Positions 12,575 through 21,411 of a stretch of DNA of 64,000 nucleotides are shown in pieces. The stretch spans positions 1-64,000 of the forward strand of contig CAZCZE010000010.1 of NCBI GenBank assembly GCA_964503125.1, read 5' to 3'. Made by a program: the position numbers and the translations under genes. The notes beneath the pieces are model-generated. The model had not been told where the DNA came from, did no database searches, and was given only the letters and a program-made list of their open reading frames with translations. The stretch comes from FEN-1219 sp964503125. GTDB lineage: Bacteria; Pseudomonadota; Gammaproteobacteria; Steroidobacterales; Rariloculaceae. How positions within the stretch are numbered: the stretch's first letter is position 1; each line of letters opens with the position of its first letter.

Positions 12575-13663
12575 TTAAGTGCGTTTCTCGAGATAGCGGC
12601 GTCCGGCCGCCATGAGCTCGACGAACCCCGCCTCGTCGCGGCTCTCGACGAGCCGTTCGATGCGCTCGGTCGCGGTGCGCAGCCCCTGCAGCGCGACGGT
12701 CCCATAGTCGTTGAGCGTCTGGATATCGAAATACAGGTGTGGATTGTCGCGCGCCACGAGGCTCGCCACGCGCAGCTGCGCGTCGAACGTCGTGCTCGAC
12801 ATGCGCTGTAGCCTCGGCACGAGCTCGCCGCTCTCGGCGAGGGCCGTGAAGAACGCCAGGTTCAACGCGTGCGACAAGCCGAGGACGTACGCCATGAGCC
12901 GATCGTGATCGTCGACGCTCATCTCCGTCTGCTCGGCCATCGTCGAGGCGAACAAGGCGCGGGCCTCTCGCGTCGCCTCCGGGACGCCGACGTCGCAGAA
13001 CACGACGTGGCGGCCCGACAAGAGCCGCGTGTCGGGGCCGAACAACGGATGGATCGACGTCACCTTGCAGCCGGCCGCCGCGAGGCGCTCGAGCCCGCCG
13101 CGTAGCGGACTCTTGAGCGAGCCGATGTCGATCACGACGCCGCGCGGCCGCCGCGTTGCGAGCTCGGTGAGCACTTCACCCGCCACCTTCATCGGCGTCG
13201 CCACGATGATGAGGTCGTGGTCGAGCCGGTCGTCGCGCCAATCTGCGATGCGCGCGAACGGCGCCGGCGCCGGGCTCGGATCCGAGATCTCGATGGCGAA
13301 GCCTTGCGAGCTCAAAAAATGCCCGAACCAAGCGCCCATCTTGCCGGCGCCGCCGATGATCAAGACGCGCTTGCCGGCGCCCTTCGTCTGTGCCGCGACG
13401 CGCGTCTGCTCTTGGTGAGTCAGCGACGCGCGAATCAGAATCTCCATGATCTCACCCGCGAGCTCGGGCTCGAGGCCAAGTGCCTGCGCTCGCTCGTGGG
13501 CGGCTTTCAACACTTCTCGCTCGCGCTCATAATCTCGCGTCGGCACGGAGTTCTGGATCTTGTGGCCGCCGATCTCGGCGACGATTTTCTGCCTGGCAGC
13601 CACGAGACCGATGAGGTCGCGGTCGACTTCGGACAGACGTTTACGTAATTCTTCGAGTGCCAT
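12575..13663 (-). CDS. tyrA: Bifunctional chorismate mutase / prephenate dehydrogenase
   Basis: Converts chorismate to prephenate and then to 4-hydroxyphenylpyruvate for tyrosine synthesis. Residues 1-90 form an AroQ-type chorismate mutase (LEELRKRLSEVDRDLIGLVAARQKIVAEI). The dehydrogenase follows, with the dinucleotide motif VLIIGGAGKMGAWFGHFL near residue 98 and the catalytic segment SIHPLFGPD. The 362-aa length and the fused order are those of enteric-type TyrA. It is divergent from fghA; downstream on the same strand lies the GGDEF relic and then rppH. Confidence 0.95.
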   Translation of the reverse strand: MALEELRKRLSEVDRDLIGLVAARQKIVAEIGGHKIQNSVPTRDYEREREVLKAAHERAQALGLEPELAGEIMEILIRASLTHQEQTRVAAQTKGAGKRVLIIGGAGKMGAWFGHFLSSQGFAIEISDPSPAPAPFARIADWRDDRLDHDLIIVATPMKVAGEVLTELATRRPRGVVIDIGSLKSPLRGGLERLAAAGCKVTSIHPLFGPDTRLLSGRHVVFCDVGVPEATREARALFASTMAEQTEMSVDDHDRLMAYVLGLSHALNLAFFTALAESGELVPRLQRMSSTTFDAQLRVASLVARDNPHLYFDIQTLNDYGTVALQGLRTATERIERLVESRDEAGFVELMAAGRRYLEKRT

Positions 13664-13747
13664 GCTTACCTCGTGAGGGCGGGTTGTAACCTCGCGGGGG
13701 GTCGAGGCGCAAGATCGCTACGAGAGCCGCGACCAAAGGATCGAGCA

Positions 13748-14593
13748 ATGACCAAGCCTTCCGTCGACAAAGTCAGCGAGTCGCGCTGTTTCGAGGGCCG
13801 CCAGATCGTCTACAAGCACGTGTCCCAAGCTTGCGCTTGCACGATGCGTTTCGCGGTGTTCCTCCCGCCGCAGGCGGAGCTTGAAGCCGTGCCCGCCCTG
13901 TACTGGCTTTCCGGGCTCACGTGCACGGAGGAGAACTTCAGCGTCAAAGCCGGAGCGCAGCGCTATGCGGCCGAGCTCGGAATGGCCTTGATCATCCCGG
14001 ACACGAGCCCGCGCGGCGTCGACATCCCGGGCCAAGACGCACAAATGGACGTCGGTACGGGCGCCGGGTTCTACGTCAATGCGACTGAGGCCCCGTGGGC
14101 TGCGCACTATCGCATGTACGACTACATCCGCGACGAGCTGCCGGCCGTCGTCAACGCCAATCTGCCCGTCGATCCCGCGCGCAAGTCGATCAGCGGTCAC
14201 TCGATGGGCGGGCACGGCGCGCTCATCATCGGCGTCGGTAACCCGGAGAGCTATCGTTCCGTGTCGGCGTTCGCGCCGATCGCCGCCGCGAGTCTATCCG
14301 GCTGGGGCCAGCACGCGCTGACCGCCTATCTCGGCCCCGACCGCGAGCGTTGGCTCGCTTACGACGCCGCCACCGTGATTCGTCGGCGTCCCAGCCGACA
14401 CGAGCTGCTCGTCGATCAGGGCATGGCCGACCCCTACCTCGAGCAATTGCGTCCCGACGAGCTCGAGCAGGCGTGCCGCGAATCGGGCCAGCGCCTCACG
14501 CACCGGAAGCGCGCCGGCTACGACCACGGCTATTACTTCGTGAGCACGTTCGTCGCCGAGCATCTGCGCTTCCACGCGGCGGCCCTGGGCTGA
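13748..14593 (+). CDS. fghA: S-formylglutathione hydrolase
   Basis: Hydrolyses S-formylglutathione to formate and glutathione, the second step of glutathione-dependent formaldehyde detoxification. The 281-aa alpha/beta hydrolase has the nucleophile elbow GHSMGGHGAL (Ser152) and the family block LYWLSGLTCTEENFSVKAGA. The catalytic His is in RKRAGYDHGYYF near the C-terminus. The ATG at 13748 has an AAAGGATCG ribosome site. The partner alcohol dehydrogenase (adhC/frmA) is not in the window; downstream comes pdxH, 11 bp away. Confidence 0.95.
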   Translation: MTKPSVDKVSESRCFEGRQIVYKHVSQACACTMRFAVFLPPQAELEAVPALYWLSGLTCTEENFSVKAGAQRYAAELGMALIIPDTSPRGVDIPGQDAQMDVGTGAGFYVNATEAPWAAHYRMYDYIRDELPAVVNANLPVDPARKSISGHSMGGHGALIIGVGNPESYRSVSAFAPIAAASLSGWGQHALTAYLGPDRERWLAYDAATVIRRRPSRHELLVDQGMADPYLEQLRPDELEQACRESGQRLTHRKRAGYDHGYYFVSTFVAEHLRFHAAALG

Positions 14594-14604
14594 GTCTTCC
14601 CTTC

Positions 14605-15255
14605 ATGCCGCCTTTGCTCACGCCGCCGCCCGACGATCCCGTGCTCACTGCGGCGGAGTGGCTCGCCGCAGCCGAAGCGCTCGGCCGGCGCAACGCCAAT
14701 GCCGTCGCGCTCGCGACGACGGATGCCGCGGGCAAGCCGTCCGTGCGCATGGTGCTGCTCAAGGAGCTCGCGCCGGCGGGCTATGCCGTGTTCTATACGA
14801 ACTACGGCTCGCGCAAGGCTGCCGAGCTCACGGCCACGCAGCGCGCGGCCGGCGTGCTCTACTGGCACGAGCTCGGCCGGCAGATCCGGTTCGAAGGCGT
14901 CGTCGTGCGCTCGCCAGCGGCCGAGAGCGACGCCTATTTCGCCACTCGGCCGTGGCGCAGTCAGCTCAACGCCTGGAGCAGCCAGCAGAGCCGGCCGCTC
15001 GACGATCCCGCCGAGCTCGAGCGGCGCGCCGCAAAAATCGCCGCCGAACGCGCGGCCGACACGGCACGTGCGGCGAAGACCCTGCCGCGGCCCGACTTCT
15101 GGGGCGGCTACCGCCTCTGGTTCGACGCCGTCGAGCTCTGGGTCGAAGGTCAGGACCGGTTTCACGAGCGGCTGCGCTACGAGCGCCGGCTTACGCGGCG
15201 CGAAGAGCACAGCTTCGCGGCCGGCCGCTGGCTCAGGCAGCGCCTGCAACCCTAG
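14605..15255 (+). CDS. pdxH: Pyridoxamine 5'-phosphate oxidase
   Basis: FMN enzyme that oxidises PNP/PMP to pyridoxal phosphate. The 216-aa protein has the canonical blocks: NANAVALATTDAAGKPSVRM, VLLKELAPAGYAVFYTNYGS, FSW-equivalent LYWHELGRQIRFEG, and the C-terminal signature FWGGYRLWFDAVELWVEGQD followed by RFHERLRYER. The ATG at 14605 gives a normal length. The open frame runs further upstream across fghA, but that is an overlap in another frame. The next gene starts 18 nt downstream. Confidence 0.95.
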   Translation: MPPLLTPPPDDPVLTAAEWLAAAEALGRRNANAVALATTDAAGKPSVRMVLLKELAPAGYAVFYTNYGSRKAAELTATQRAAGVLYWHELGRQIRFEGVVVRSPAAESDAYFATRPWRSQLNAWSSQQSRPLDDPAELERRAAKIAAERAADTARAAKTLPRPDFWGGYRLWFDAVELWVEGQDRFHERLRYERRLTRREEHSFAAGRWLRQRLQP

Positions 15256-15273
15256 GCCGACGGTGGACGACGC

Positions 15274-15459
15274 TTGATTCATCTCGCGACGATCACGTGC
15301 CCGTACTGTTGGGAAGCCATCGAGATCGCGCTCGACCTGTCGGTCGAGGCACAGCAGCAGGTCGAAGATTGTTCGGTGTGCTGCCGGCCGATCGTCTTCC
15401 GCTATCGGGCCGAGGACGGCGAGCTCGCCGAGCTCGACGTCGAGGCCGAGGGCCGCTGA
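15274..15459 (+). CDS. CPXCG motif-containing cysteine-rich protein
   Basis: A 61-aa acidic protein starting at TTG with ITCPYCWEAIEIALD and a second pair in VEDCSVCCRPIVF. The two CxxC knuckles would bind one zinc. This is the small CPXCG family common in Gammaproteobacteria, with no known function. The stop TGA overlaps the ATG of the next gene by 1 nt (TGATG). Confidence 0.85.
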   Translation: MIHLATITCPYCWEAIEIALDLSVEAQQQVEDCSVCCRPIVFRYRAEDGELAELDVEAEGR

Positions 15460-18032
15460 TGAGGCGCGCCGCCACGATCGCTTACGCGCTGACCGCCTTC
15501 GCCGCCGCCGGCGAGGAGCGTATCGCCGAAGTCCGGCAGGGCACGAACCTCGCCGTCGCGCTCTCGCCCGACGGCCGCACGCTCGTCGTCGACCTCATGG
15601 GCCAGCTCTGGACGCTGCCGGCGTCCGGCGGCGGCGCCGTGCCCGTCACGCCACCGGGCGAGCAAGCCCGGCAACCGCGTTTCAGCCCCGACGGCACGCA
15701 CGTCGTTTATCAGCGCCTCGGCGACGGCCAATGGGACGTCTGGCTGCTCGACCTCGCGAGCGGCGAGCAGGAAGCGCTCGCGACGTCGCCATACGACGAG
15801 CGCGAACCGGAGTTCGCCGCCGACGGGCGCTCCGTGGTGTTCGCGGCGAACCGCTCCGGTCGCCATAGCCTCTGGTCGGTTGCGCTCGACGGCCGAGTCG
15901 AGACCGAGCTCACGCACGAGGCGGGCGCGGCCTCGTTCCCGACGATCTCCGAGCACGGGCTCTTGGCCTATGTCGTGGCGGACGGCAACGCATGGTCGCT
16001 CAAGGTGCGCGCGAGCGACGGCGTGACGACGACGGTGCACACGAGCACGCGGCGGCTGTCGCCGCCGTCGTGGCGCCCCGGCGGCGGCGTGCTCGTGTTC
16101 GGCGAACAAGACTCGGTCGTATCGAGCCAGCTGCGCATGCTGTTGCTCGCCGAGCCGCGCGCGCTGAAAACGCTCAGCGCCGCCGAGGATCTGTTCGCGT
16201 CGCGACCCGCGTGGGTGTCCGGCGCCGAGCTCATCTACGCGGCCGACGGTCAGCTCTGGCGGCGCGGCATCGCGACACCGACGCGCGAGCCGATTCACCT
16301 CTTCGCCGCCTCGGCCGTCGAGGTCACCGCAGCACCCACGGACCTCGTACCGTTCGACGATCGCGGCGAACGGCCTGCGCTCGGCGTCAACGCGCTCGCG
16401 CGCTCGCCCGATGGCAGGCGAGCCGTTTTCACGGCGCTCGGCGACGTCTGGCTCGTCGAGCGCGGCACGGCGCAGCGATTGACCGATGACGCGTTCATCG
16501 AGCTCGACCCGGTTTTCTGGCCCGACGGCGAGTCGATCGTGTTCGCCGGCGAGCGCACGGGGCAGTTCGAGCTTTGGCGACTCGCGTTGCGCGATCGCCG
16601 GCTCACGCAGCTCACGTTCGGCGCGTTGCGGCCGCACCGGCCCGCCGTGCGACCGGACGGCCAACGGCTCGCCTACCTTGCGACCGCGAGCCTCGAGCCG
16701 TGGGGCGGCGCGACGACGCTCGAGGTACTCGACCTGCAAAGCGGCAACCCGATCACGAGGGCCACGGGTGTCGTCGACGGCCGGGTCCTCACCTGGTCCG
16801 AGGACGGCCGCGCCCTTCGCCTGCGCGCGAGCGCGGCCGAGCTGCGTGGCGGCGACCCGAGCATCGAGCTCGACGCTACGGCCGCAAGCCCCGCCGCGGC
16901 CGACGGGACGCCGGGCGCTCCGCCGGCCCCCACCGTGCGCTGGGCTCCACCGGCCGCCCCGCCCGCCTACGTCGTCGAGATCGGCCGGCTATTCGACGGC
17001 ACGCGCGCGACCTATCGCCGGCACGTCGACCTGCACGTGCGCGACGGCCGCATCGCCGCGGTCGTGAGCCGCGGCGCGCTGCCGCCGCCAGGCCCCGTGA
17101 TCGACGCGCGCGAGGCCACGGTGATCCCGGGGCTCATCGACGTGCACGCGCACTTGAGCTCGCTCGTCGGCGAACGGCTCGGGCGCGCGTTGCTCGCCTA
17201 CGGCGTGACGACGGTCCGAGAGATCGCGCCGCGCCCCGGCGAGAGCCTCGAGCGGGCCGAGACGTGGGCCAGCGGCCGCGGCCCGGGACCGCGACTCGTC
17301 ATCACGCCGACGCACGGCGATTCGGCAGGGTTGGCCGCGACGGCTTCACCGATCCGCCCGTACCGCGGCATCGCCAACGGCTTCGCCCACAGCTTGCGCA
17401 ACCAAGCGCTGCGGGTCGGCGTGCCGCGGCTCGACGACTACCCCGCGCGCCTGAGTGTCGGTCTTTTGGACTCGAGCAACGAGCTCGAGCTGTCGCCTGG
17501 GCTCGCGGTGTACCAAGACGGCTTCAGTCGCTTCGTCGCTTCGGGCTCGACTTTCGTGACCGGCTTGGCCGCGTTGGCCGGGGTCGCGCGAAGCCCCCGC
17601 CCGGTTCAGGATGCCGCGTATCGGACACTGTTCACGAGCGTCGAGCGGGCAAGCTGGGAGCGGCCAGACGGGCTCGCGGCAATGCTGCCGCCGCTCGGGG
17701 AGACGGTCGGCCGACTCGTCCGCGCCGGCGGCCGCGTGGCGATCGGCTCCGATGCGCCGGCCGTCCCCTACGGTCTCGGGGTGCATCTCGAGCTGGCCCT
17801 GCTGGCCGACGCCGGCATCGCCAACGACCAACTCCTGCGCCTGGCCACGATCGAGGGGGCTTTGGCGCTCGGCCTCGAGGCCGAGCTCGGCACGCTCGAG
17901 GAAGGCAAGGTCGCGGATTTCGTGGTGCTCGACGGCGACCCGCTGGCCAACATCGCAACCACGCTCGCGATCGCGGCCGTCGCGAAGGGCGGCGTCTGGT
18001 ACGACCGCTCGACGCTGCTCGCGACACCCTGA
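15459..18032 (+). CDS. Secreted beta-propeller (TolB/PD40-like) amidohydrolase
   Basis: An 857-aa protein with a short signal peptide (MRRAATIAYALTAFAAAGEE). Residues about 25-470 are PD40/TolB-like propeller repeats (LSPDGRTLVVDL, FSPDGTHVVYQR, FAADGRSVVFAANRSG). From about residue 510 it is an amidohydrolase: VIPGLIDVHAHLSS supplies the HxH metal pair, AIGSDAPAVPYGLG the late Asp, and the C-terminus has LEEGKVADFVVLDGDPLANI. The middle of the TIM barrel looks shortened: the segment that carries the Lys/Glu/His ligands in related propeller-amidohydrolases is not recognisable. Substrate unknown; catalysis is uncertain for that reason. The start overlaps the CPXCG gene by 1 nt. Confidence 0.82.
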   Translation: MRRAATIAYALTAFAAAGEERIAEVRQGTNLAVALSPDGRTLVVDLMGQLWTLPASGGGAVPVTPPGEQARQPRFSPDGTHVVYQRLGDGQWDVWLLDLASGEQEALATSPYDEREPEFAADGRSVVFAANRSGRHSLWSVALDGRVETELTHEAGAASFPTISEHGLLAYVVADGNAWSLKVRASDGVTTTVHTSTRRLSPPSWRPGGGVLVFGEQDSVVSSQLRMLLLAEPRALKTLSAAEDLFASRPAWVSGAELIYAADGQLWRRGIATPTREPIHLFAASAVEVTAAPTDLVPFDDRGERPALGVNALARSPDGRRAVFTALGDVWLVERGTAQRLTDDAFIELDPVFWPDGESIVFAGERTGQFELWRLALRDRRLTQLTFGALRPHRPAVRPDGQRLAYLATASLEPWGGATTLEVLDLQSGNPITRATGVVDGRVLTWSEDGRALRLRASAAELRGGDPSIELDATAASPAAADGTPGAPPAPTVRWAPPAAPPAYVVEIGRLFDGTRATYRRHVDLHVRDGRIAAVVSRGALPPPGPVIDAREATVIPGLIDVHAHLSSLVGERLGRALLAYGVTTVREIAPRPGESLERAETWASGRGPGPRLVITPTHGDSAGLAATASPIRPYRGIANGFAHSLRNQALRVGVPRLDDYPARLSVGLLDSSNELELSPGLAVYQDGFSRFVASGSTFVTGLAALAGVARSPRPVQDAAYRTLFTSVERASWERPDGLAAMLPPLGETVGRLVRAGGRVAIGSDAPAVPYGLGVHLELALLADAGIANDQLLRLATIEGALALGLEAELGTLEEGKVADFVVLDGDPLANIATTLAIAAVAKGGVWYDRSTLLATP

Positions 18033-18511
18033 TGTCAGCCGCTTTTACGATGAGGGGCTGCGAGCGAACCGGCGGCCACAAAGGCACCGAAAAGTGCGCG
18101 CCCTTGAGAAACAGATGGTTAGCGGGCTTTACTCACCGTCAACACGAATATCGCCGACTAACTAGACTGTCGGGCGGTTTTACAGGGCTGCCCTCGTGTT
18201 TCACGTAACAGGCTAGCCCATTTCCTTAGCTGGCTGTTTTTGCTGTCCTTTCGCTCCGTGGCATGGGTCTTGCTTCACTAGGGCGTCCCGACCCAGGGAC
18301 TAGTGAGTGCGCAAACAGACAGAAAACGATGCGAATTCGCAAAGGGTTCTGTTAAATTTGAAAACTACACAGAAGAACAAGAAAGTAGAAGAACAAGAAA
18401 AGAAATTGGCTGGACAATAACAACAAGCCGCTCGGCGCTCCTTGCGAGCACAACGAGCAACAGCCAGGCCGCATACTTGAAACCGTAAACTCCGATAACA
18501 AAAAAATCTGA
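18033..18511. other. AT-rich intergenic island with hairpin, purine repeats and no clear gene
   Basis: About 480 nt of clearly lower GC than its surroundings. Visible structure: a long hairpin (TCACTAG 18275-18281 with CTAGTGA 18300-18306, with inner TCCC/GGGA pairs), a 12-nt palindrome TGCGAATTCGCA (18330-18341), and a 14-nt direct repeat AGAAGAACAAGAAA at 18371-18384 and 18387-18400 in a polypurine stretch. A 61-codon GTG frame (18303-18488) crosses it, but has no ribosome site and a low-complexity product, so I do not call it. A strong terminator ends the island, so a small RNA or a decayed small gene is possible. Confidence 0.5.
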
Positions 18512-18538
18512 CCCGGCGTTCCCACCGCCGGGTTTTTT
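18512..18538 (+). terminator. Rho-independent terminator
   Basis: A perfect 7-bp GC stem CCCGGCG / CGCCGGG with a 7-nt loop is followed by TTTTTT. It points rightward and lies 480 nt after the amidohydrolase stop, too far to be simply its own terminator. That suggests a transcript starting in the AT-rich island. Confidence 0.85.
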
Positions 18539-18634
18539 CTTTTTGGGGCCCAAAAACCGACGATTCGTGACCGAGGCCCGCGTGAGCAGAGACGCGCCGT
18601 GATCCACTAGCGGCTCCGACGGAAGACGCCTGTA

Positions 18635-19417
18635 GTGTTCAAACGGCTCCGCATCGCCTTCTTGCTCTACCTCCTGCTGTTCGTGGCGGCCGCGCAGTTC
18701 TTCGTCGATCAGCGTACGAAGGATTGGGACGAGCCGCTGTGGGTCGACGTCTACGCGGTCGCCGGCGACAGCGACGAGACCACGCGCCGCTACCTCGACA
18801 ACCTCGACCCCACGGAGTTCAAGGACGTCGAGCCGTTCCTGGCGCGCGAGGCTCAGCGTTATGGCCTCGCGCTCGAGCAACCATTCCGCTTGCGACTCGT
18901 CGGCGAGCATCGCGCGCCGCTGCCTACCTTAAGCCGAGACGCCGGCGTCCTCGGCATCCTCGGGTGGAGCCTGCGCATGCGCTGGCTGGCGACGCGTCTT
19001 CGCTGGCAGGCCGACGGGCCGGCCGGCGACGTGCTCGTGTTCGCCGTTTTCCACGCACCATCGGCGGGCGTGGCGCTCGATAGCTCGACGGCGCTCGAGA
19101 AAGGGCTCATCGCCGTGGCCAACGTGTTCGCCGCGCGCGACGCCCGCGCCACGAACCAGATCGTGCTGGCGCACGAGCTCTTGCATACGCTGGGCGCGAC
19201 GGACAAGTACGCGCTTGCGACGAACGCCCCGATTTTCCCCTTGGGTTACGCCGCGCCCGACGCTCGGCCGCTGCTGCCGCAGACGAAGGCCGAGCTCATG
19301 GCGGGCAGGATACCCATCGACGAGCGGCGCGCCGAGATTCCCCGCAGCCTCCGCGACGTCGTCATCGGCCCGTCTACCGCTCTCGAGATCGGTTGGTACA
19401 ACGCCGGCAAGCCGTGA
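18635..19417 (+). CDS. Membrane-anchored putative zinc metalloprotease (HExxH), uncharacterised
   Basis: A 260-aa protein from a GTG start with one N-terminal membrane segment (RIAFLLYLLLFVAAAQFFV, residues 6-24) and a periplasmic body. The zincin motif AHELLHTLGATDKY gives His180, Glu181 and His184, with an Asp eight residues beyond as a possible third ligand. Other notable segments are LVFAVFHAPS and LDSSTALEKGLIAVANVFAA. I do not recognise a named family. It is followed 49 bp later by the cobalamin adenosyltransferase gene, probably without functional link. Protease activity is inferred only from the motif. Confidence 0.75.
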   Translation: MFKRLRIAFLLYLLLFVAAAQFFVDQRTKDWDEPLWVDVYAVAGDSDETTRRYLDNLDPTEFKDVEPFLAREAQRYGLALEQPFRLRLVGEHRAPLPTLSRDAGVLGILGWSLRMRWLATRLRWQADGPAGDVLVFAVFHAPSAGVALDSSTALEKGLIAVANVFAARDARATNQIVLAHELLHTLGATDKYALATNAPIFPLGYAAPDARPLLPQTKAELMAGRIPIDERRAEIPRSLRDVVIGPSTALEIGWYNAGKP

Positions 19418-19466
19418 CACCATAAGCCGATCGGCCGAACCGATTCAGCGCAGGGACCGAGCGGCT

Positions 19467-20018
19467 ATGGGGCACCGGCTCAGCAAAATCTACACGCGCA
19501 CCGGCGACGACGGCACGACGGGTCTCGCGAACGGGGAGCGCGTGGACAAGTGCGACGACCGCGTCGAGGCCTTCGGCACGGTCGACGAGACGAACAGCGC
19601 GCTCGGCCTGTTGCTCGCAGAGCCTGACCTTCCCGCCGCGATTCGCGCGCCGCTCGCGCGCATTCAGCACGAGCTCTTCGAGCTCGGCGCCGAGCTGTCA
19701 TTGCCGGGCTACCGGCAGATCTCGGCCGAGTACGTGGGCCGCCTCGAGCGCGAGCTCGACGCGCTCAACGAGGATTTGCCGCCGCTCAAGGAGTTCGTGC
19801 TGCCAGGCGGCAACCGCGCCGCCGCGATCTGCCACGTCGCCCGCACGATTTGCCGCCGCGCCGAGCGCCGCGCCTTCGCCGTCGCGAAGATCGCGAGCGT
19901 CAATCCAGAGCTCTTGCGCTATTTGAACCGTCTCTCGGACCTGCTGTTCGTGATGGCGCGTTGCCTCGCGCGCCTGGACGGCGGCGCAGAGGCTCTCTGG
20001 CAGCGCGAACCTAAGTAG
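19467..20018 (+). CDS. Cob(I)yrinic acid a,c-diamide adenosyltransferase, PduO type
   Basis: Transfers adenosyl from ATP to cob(I)alamin, giving coenzyme B12. The 183-aa protein begins KIYTRTGDDGTTGLANGERV, the PduO-type nucleotide loop. It contains VDETNSALG and the helix signature ICHVARTICRRAERR, followed by LRYLNRLSDLLFVMAR. The ATG at 19467 gives the expected length. Its 3' end overlaps the convergent ampD by 8 nt. Confidence 0.94.
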   Translation: MGHRLSKIYTRTGDDGTTGLANGERVDKCDDRVEAFGTVDETNSALGLLLAEPDLPAAIRAPLARIQHELFELGAELSLPGYRQISAEYVGRLERELDALNEDLPPLKEFVLPGGNRAAAICHVARTICRRAERRAFAVAKIASVNPELLRYLNRLSDLLFVMARCLARLDGGAEALWQREPK

Positions 20019-20574
20019 CCCGTGGATCCGCGAGCAGCTGCCCGAGCCTCTGCCAGTCGAAGGTGGGGCCGGGATCCGTTTTGCGCCCCGGCGCGATATC
20101 GCTGTGACCCACGACCGCGGCGCCGCGCAGCGAGGCGTAGGTGCGCCGCAGCGTGGCGACGAGCACCGCGAGCGCGAGGTATTGCGCCGGCGCGTACGGC
20201 GACTCGTCCGTGCCTTCGAGCTCGATACCCACCGAGAAGTCGTTACAGCCCTCGCGCCCGCAATAGTTGGACTTGCCCGCGTGCCACGCACGCCGCGTGA
20301 ACGGCACGTACTGGGTCAGCGCGCCGTCGCGGGCGATGAGCACGTGAGCCGACACCGCGAGGTGGGAGATCGTCGCGAAATAAGGATCGGCCGCTACGTC
20401 CAAGTCGTTGCAGAAAAACCGATCGATCCAGCCGTTGCCGAACTGTCCGGGCGGCAGGCTGATGCCGTGCACGACGATGAGGCTGAGCTCGGTGCCCGGA
20501 GGGCGGTCGTCGCTGTTCGGCGAGACGACGCGGCGCACGCCGTCGAGCCATCCGGTCGCCGCATCGATGATCAC
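20011..20574 (-). CDS. ampD: 1,6-anhydro-N-acetylmuramyl-L-alanine amidase AmpD
   Basis: Cytoplasmic zinc amidase of muropeptide recycling; its loss induces AmpC in many species. At 187 aa it has family length and no signal peptide. Zinc ligands are His36 (VVHGISLP), His157 (VVGHSDIAPGRK) and Asp167 (TDPGPTFDW). AmpD features FGNGWIDRFFCNDLD, HAGKSNYCGREGCNDFSVGI and ELEG are present. It overlaps the convergent adenosyltransferase gene by 8 nt and is divergent from rsmE. Confidence 0.95.
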   Translation of the reverse strand: MIIDAATGWLDGVRRVVSPNSDDRPPGTELSLIVVHGISLPPGQFGNGWIDRFFCNDLDVAADPYFATISHLAVSAHVLIARDGALTQYVPFTRRAWHAGKSNYCGREGCNDFSVGIELEGTDESPYAPAQYLALAVLVATLRRTYASLRGAAVVGHSDIAPGRKTDPGPTFDWQRLGQLLADPRAT

Positions 20575-20666
20575 TTTGGTTCGAGCAATTGCTAAAGTGG
20601 GCCGCTATCCCAAGGCGCCACTATAACAGCCCCTCGCTCACCGCCTCGCAACGAGACTTAGGTTTC

Positions 20667-21410
20667 ATGGGACTCGCCAGCCATCGCCTGCCGCGGCTAT
20701 TCGTCGAGCGCGAGCTCGACGGCGCGAGCGTGACGCTCGACGACCGCGAGTCGCACTATCTCGGCCACGTGCTGCGCCTTGCGCGCGGCGACGAGCTCGT
20801 GGCGTTCAACGGCCGCGGCACGGAGCGTAGCGCCACGATCGGCTCGTTGCAGCGCCGCGGCGCCGTGCTCGAGTTGCGCGCAGTGCTCGCTCCCCTGCCC
20901 GAGTCGCCGCTCGACCTCACGCTGCTCCAAGCATTGCCGAAGTCCGACGCCATGGACCTCGTGGTGCAGAAGGCCACGGAGCTCGGCGCGCGCACGCTCA
21001 CGCCGGCGTTGACGGAATACAGCGTGGTGCGGCTCGATGCGGAGCGCAGTGAGCGGCGCAGCGAGCACTGGCGCAAGATCGCACGCAGCGCCTGCGAGCA
21101 ATGCGGGCGGCACCGGCCGCCGACGATCGCGGCGCCGTTGCCGCTGGCCGAAGCGCTTGCGGCGTTGCCGCCCGCGGGCGCTCGCTTCGCGCTCGACCCT
21201 GCGGCCGATCGCCGGCTCGGCGAGCAGGCAGCGCCGACGACCGCGCTGGTCATCGCCGTCGGCCCCGAGGGCGGGTTCGGCGCCGCGGATTGGCGGCGCC
21301 TCGACGCCGCGCAGTTCGTGCGCGTCGCACTTGGGCGGCGAGTATTGCGCGCCGAGACCGCGGCGCTCGCCGCCTGCGCAGTCGCGCAGACGCTCTGGGG
21401 CGACGGCTAG
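20667..21410 (+). CDS. rsmE: 16S rRNA (uracil-1498-N3)-methyltransferase
   Basis: SPOUT-class methyltransferase for m3U1498 in 16S rRNA. The 247-aa protein has the N-terminal PUA-like part (HRLPRLFVERELDGASVTLD) with SHYLGHVLRLARGDEL, the block LLQALPKSDAMDLVVQKATE, then LGARTLTPALTEYSVV. The knot region is ALVIAVGPEGGFGAADWRRL followed by LGRRVLRAETAALAACA. The ATG at 20667 is chosen over an upstream frame start (20589) because it begins the conserved region. It converges on chpC, leaving 1 nt between stops. Confidence 0.95.
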   Translation: MGLASHRLPRLFVERELDGASVTLDDRESHYLGHVLRLARGDELVAFNGRGTERSATIGSLQRRGAVLELRAVLAPLPESPLDLTLLQALPKSDAMDLVVQKATELGARTLTPALTEYSVVRLDAERSERRSEHWRKIARSACEQCGRHRPPTIAAPLPLAEALAALPPAGARFALDPAADRRLGEQAAPTTALVIAVGPEGGFGAADWRRLDAAQFVRVALGRRVLRAETAALAACAVAQTLWGDG

Positions 21411-21411
21411 C

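Noticed and set aside
16574..18208. A 544-codon frame overlapping the amidohydrolase in another frame
   Set aside because: Arg/Ala-dominated sequence typical of a GC-rich shadow frame; the propeller and amidohydrolase motifs are in the other frame.
18303..18488. A 61-codon GTG frame in the AT-rich island
   Set aside because: No ribosome site, low-complexity product over a tandem purine repeat; kept only as part of the island description.
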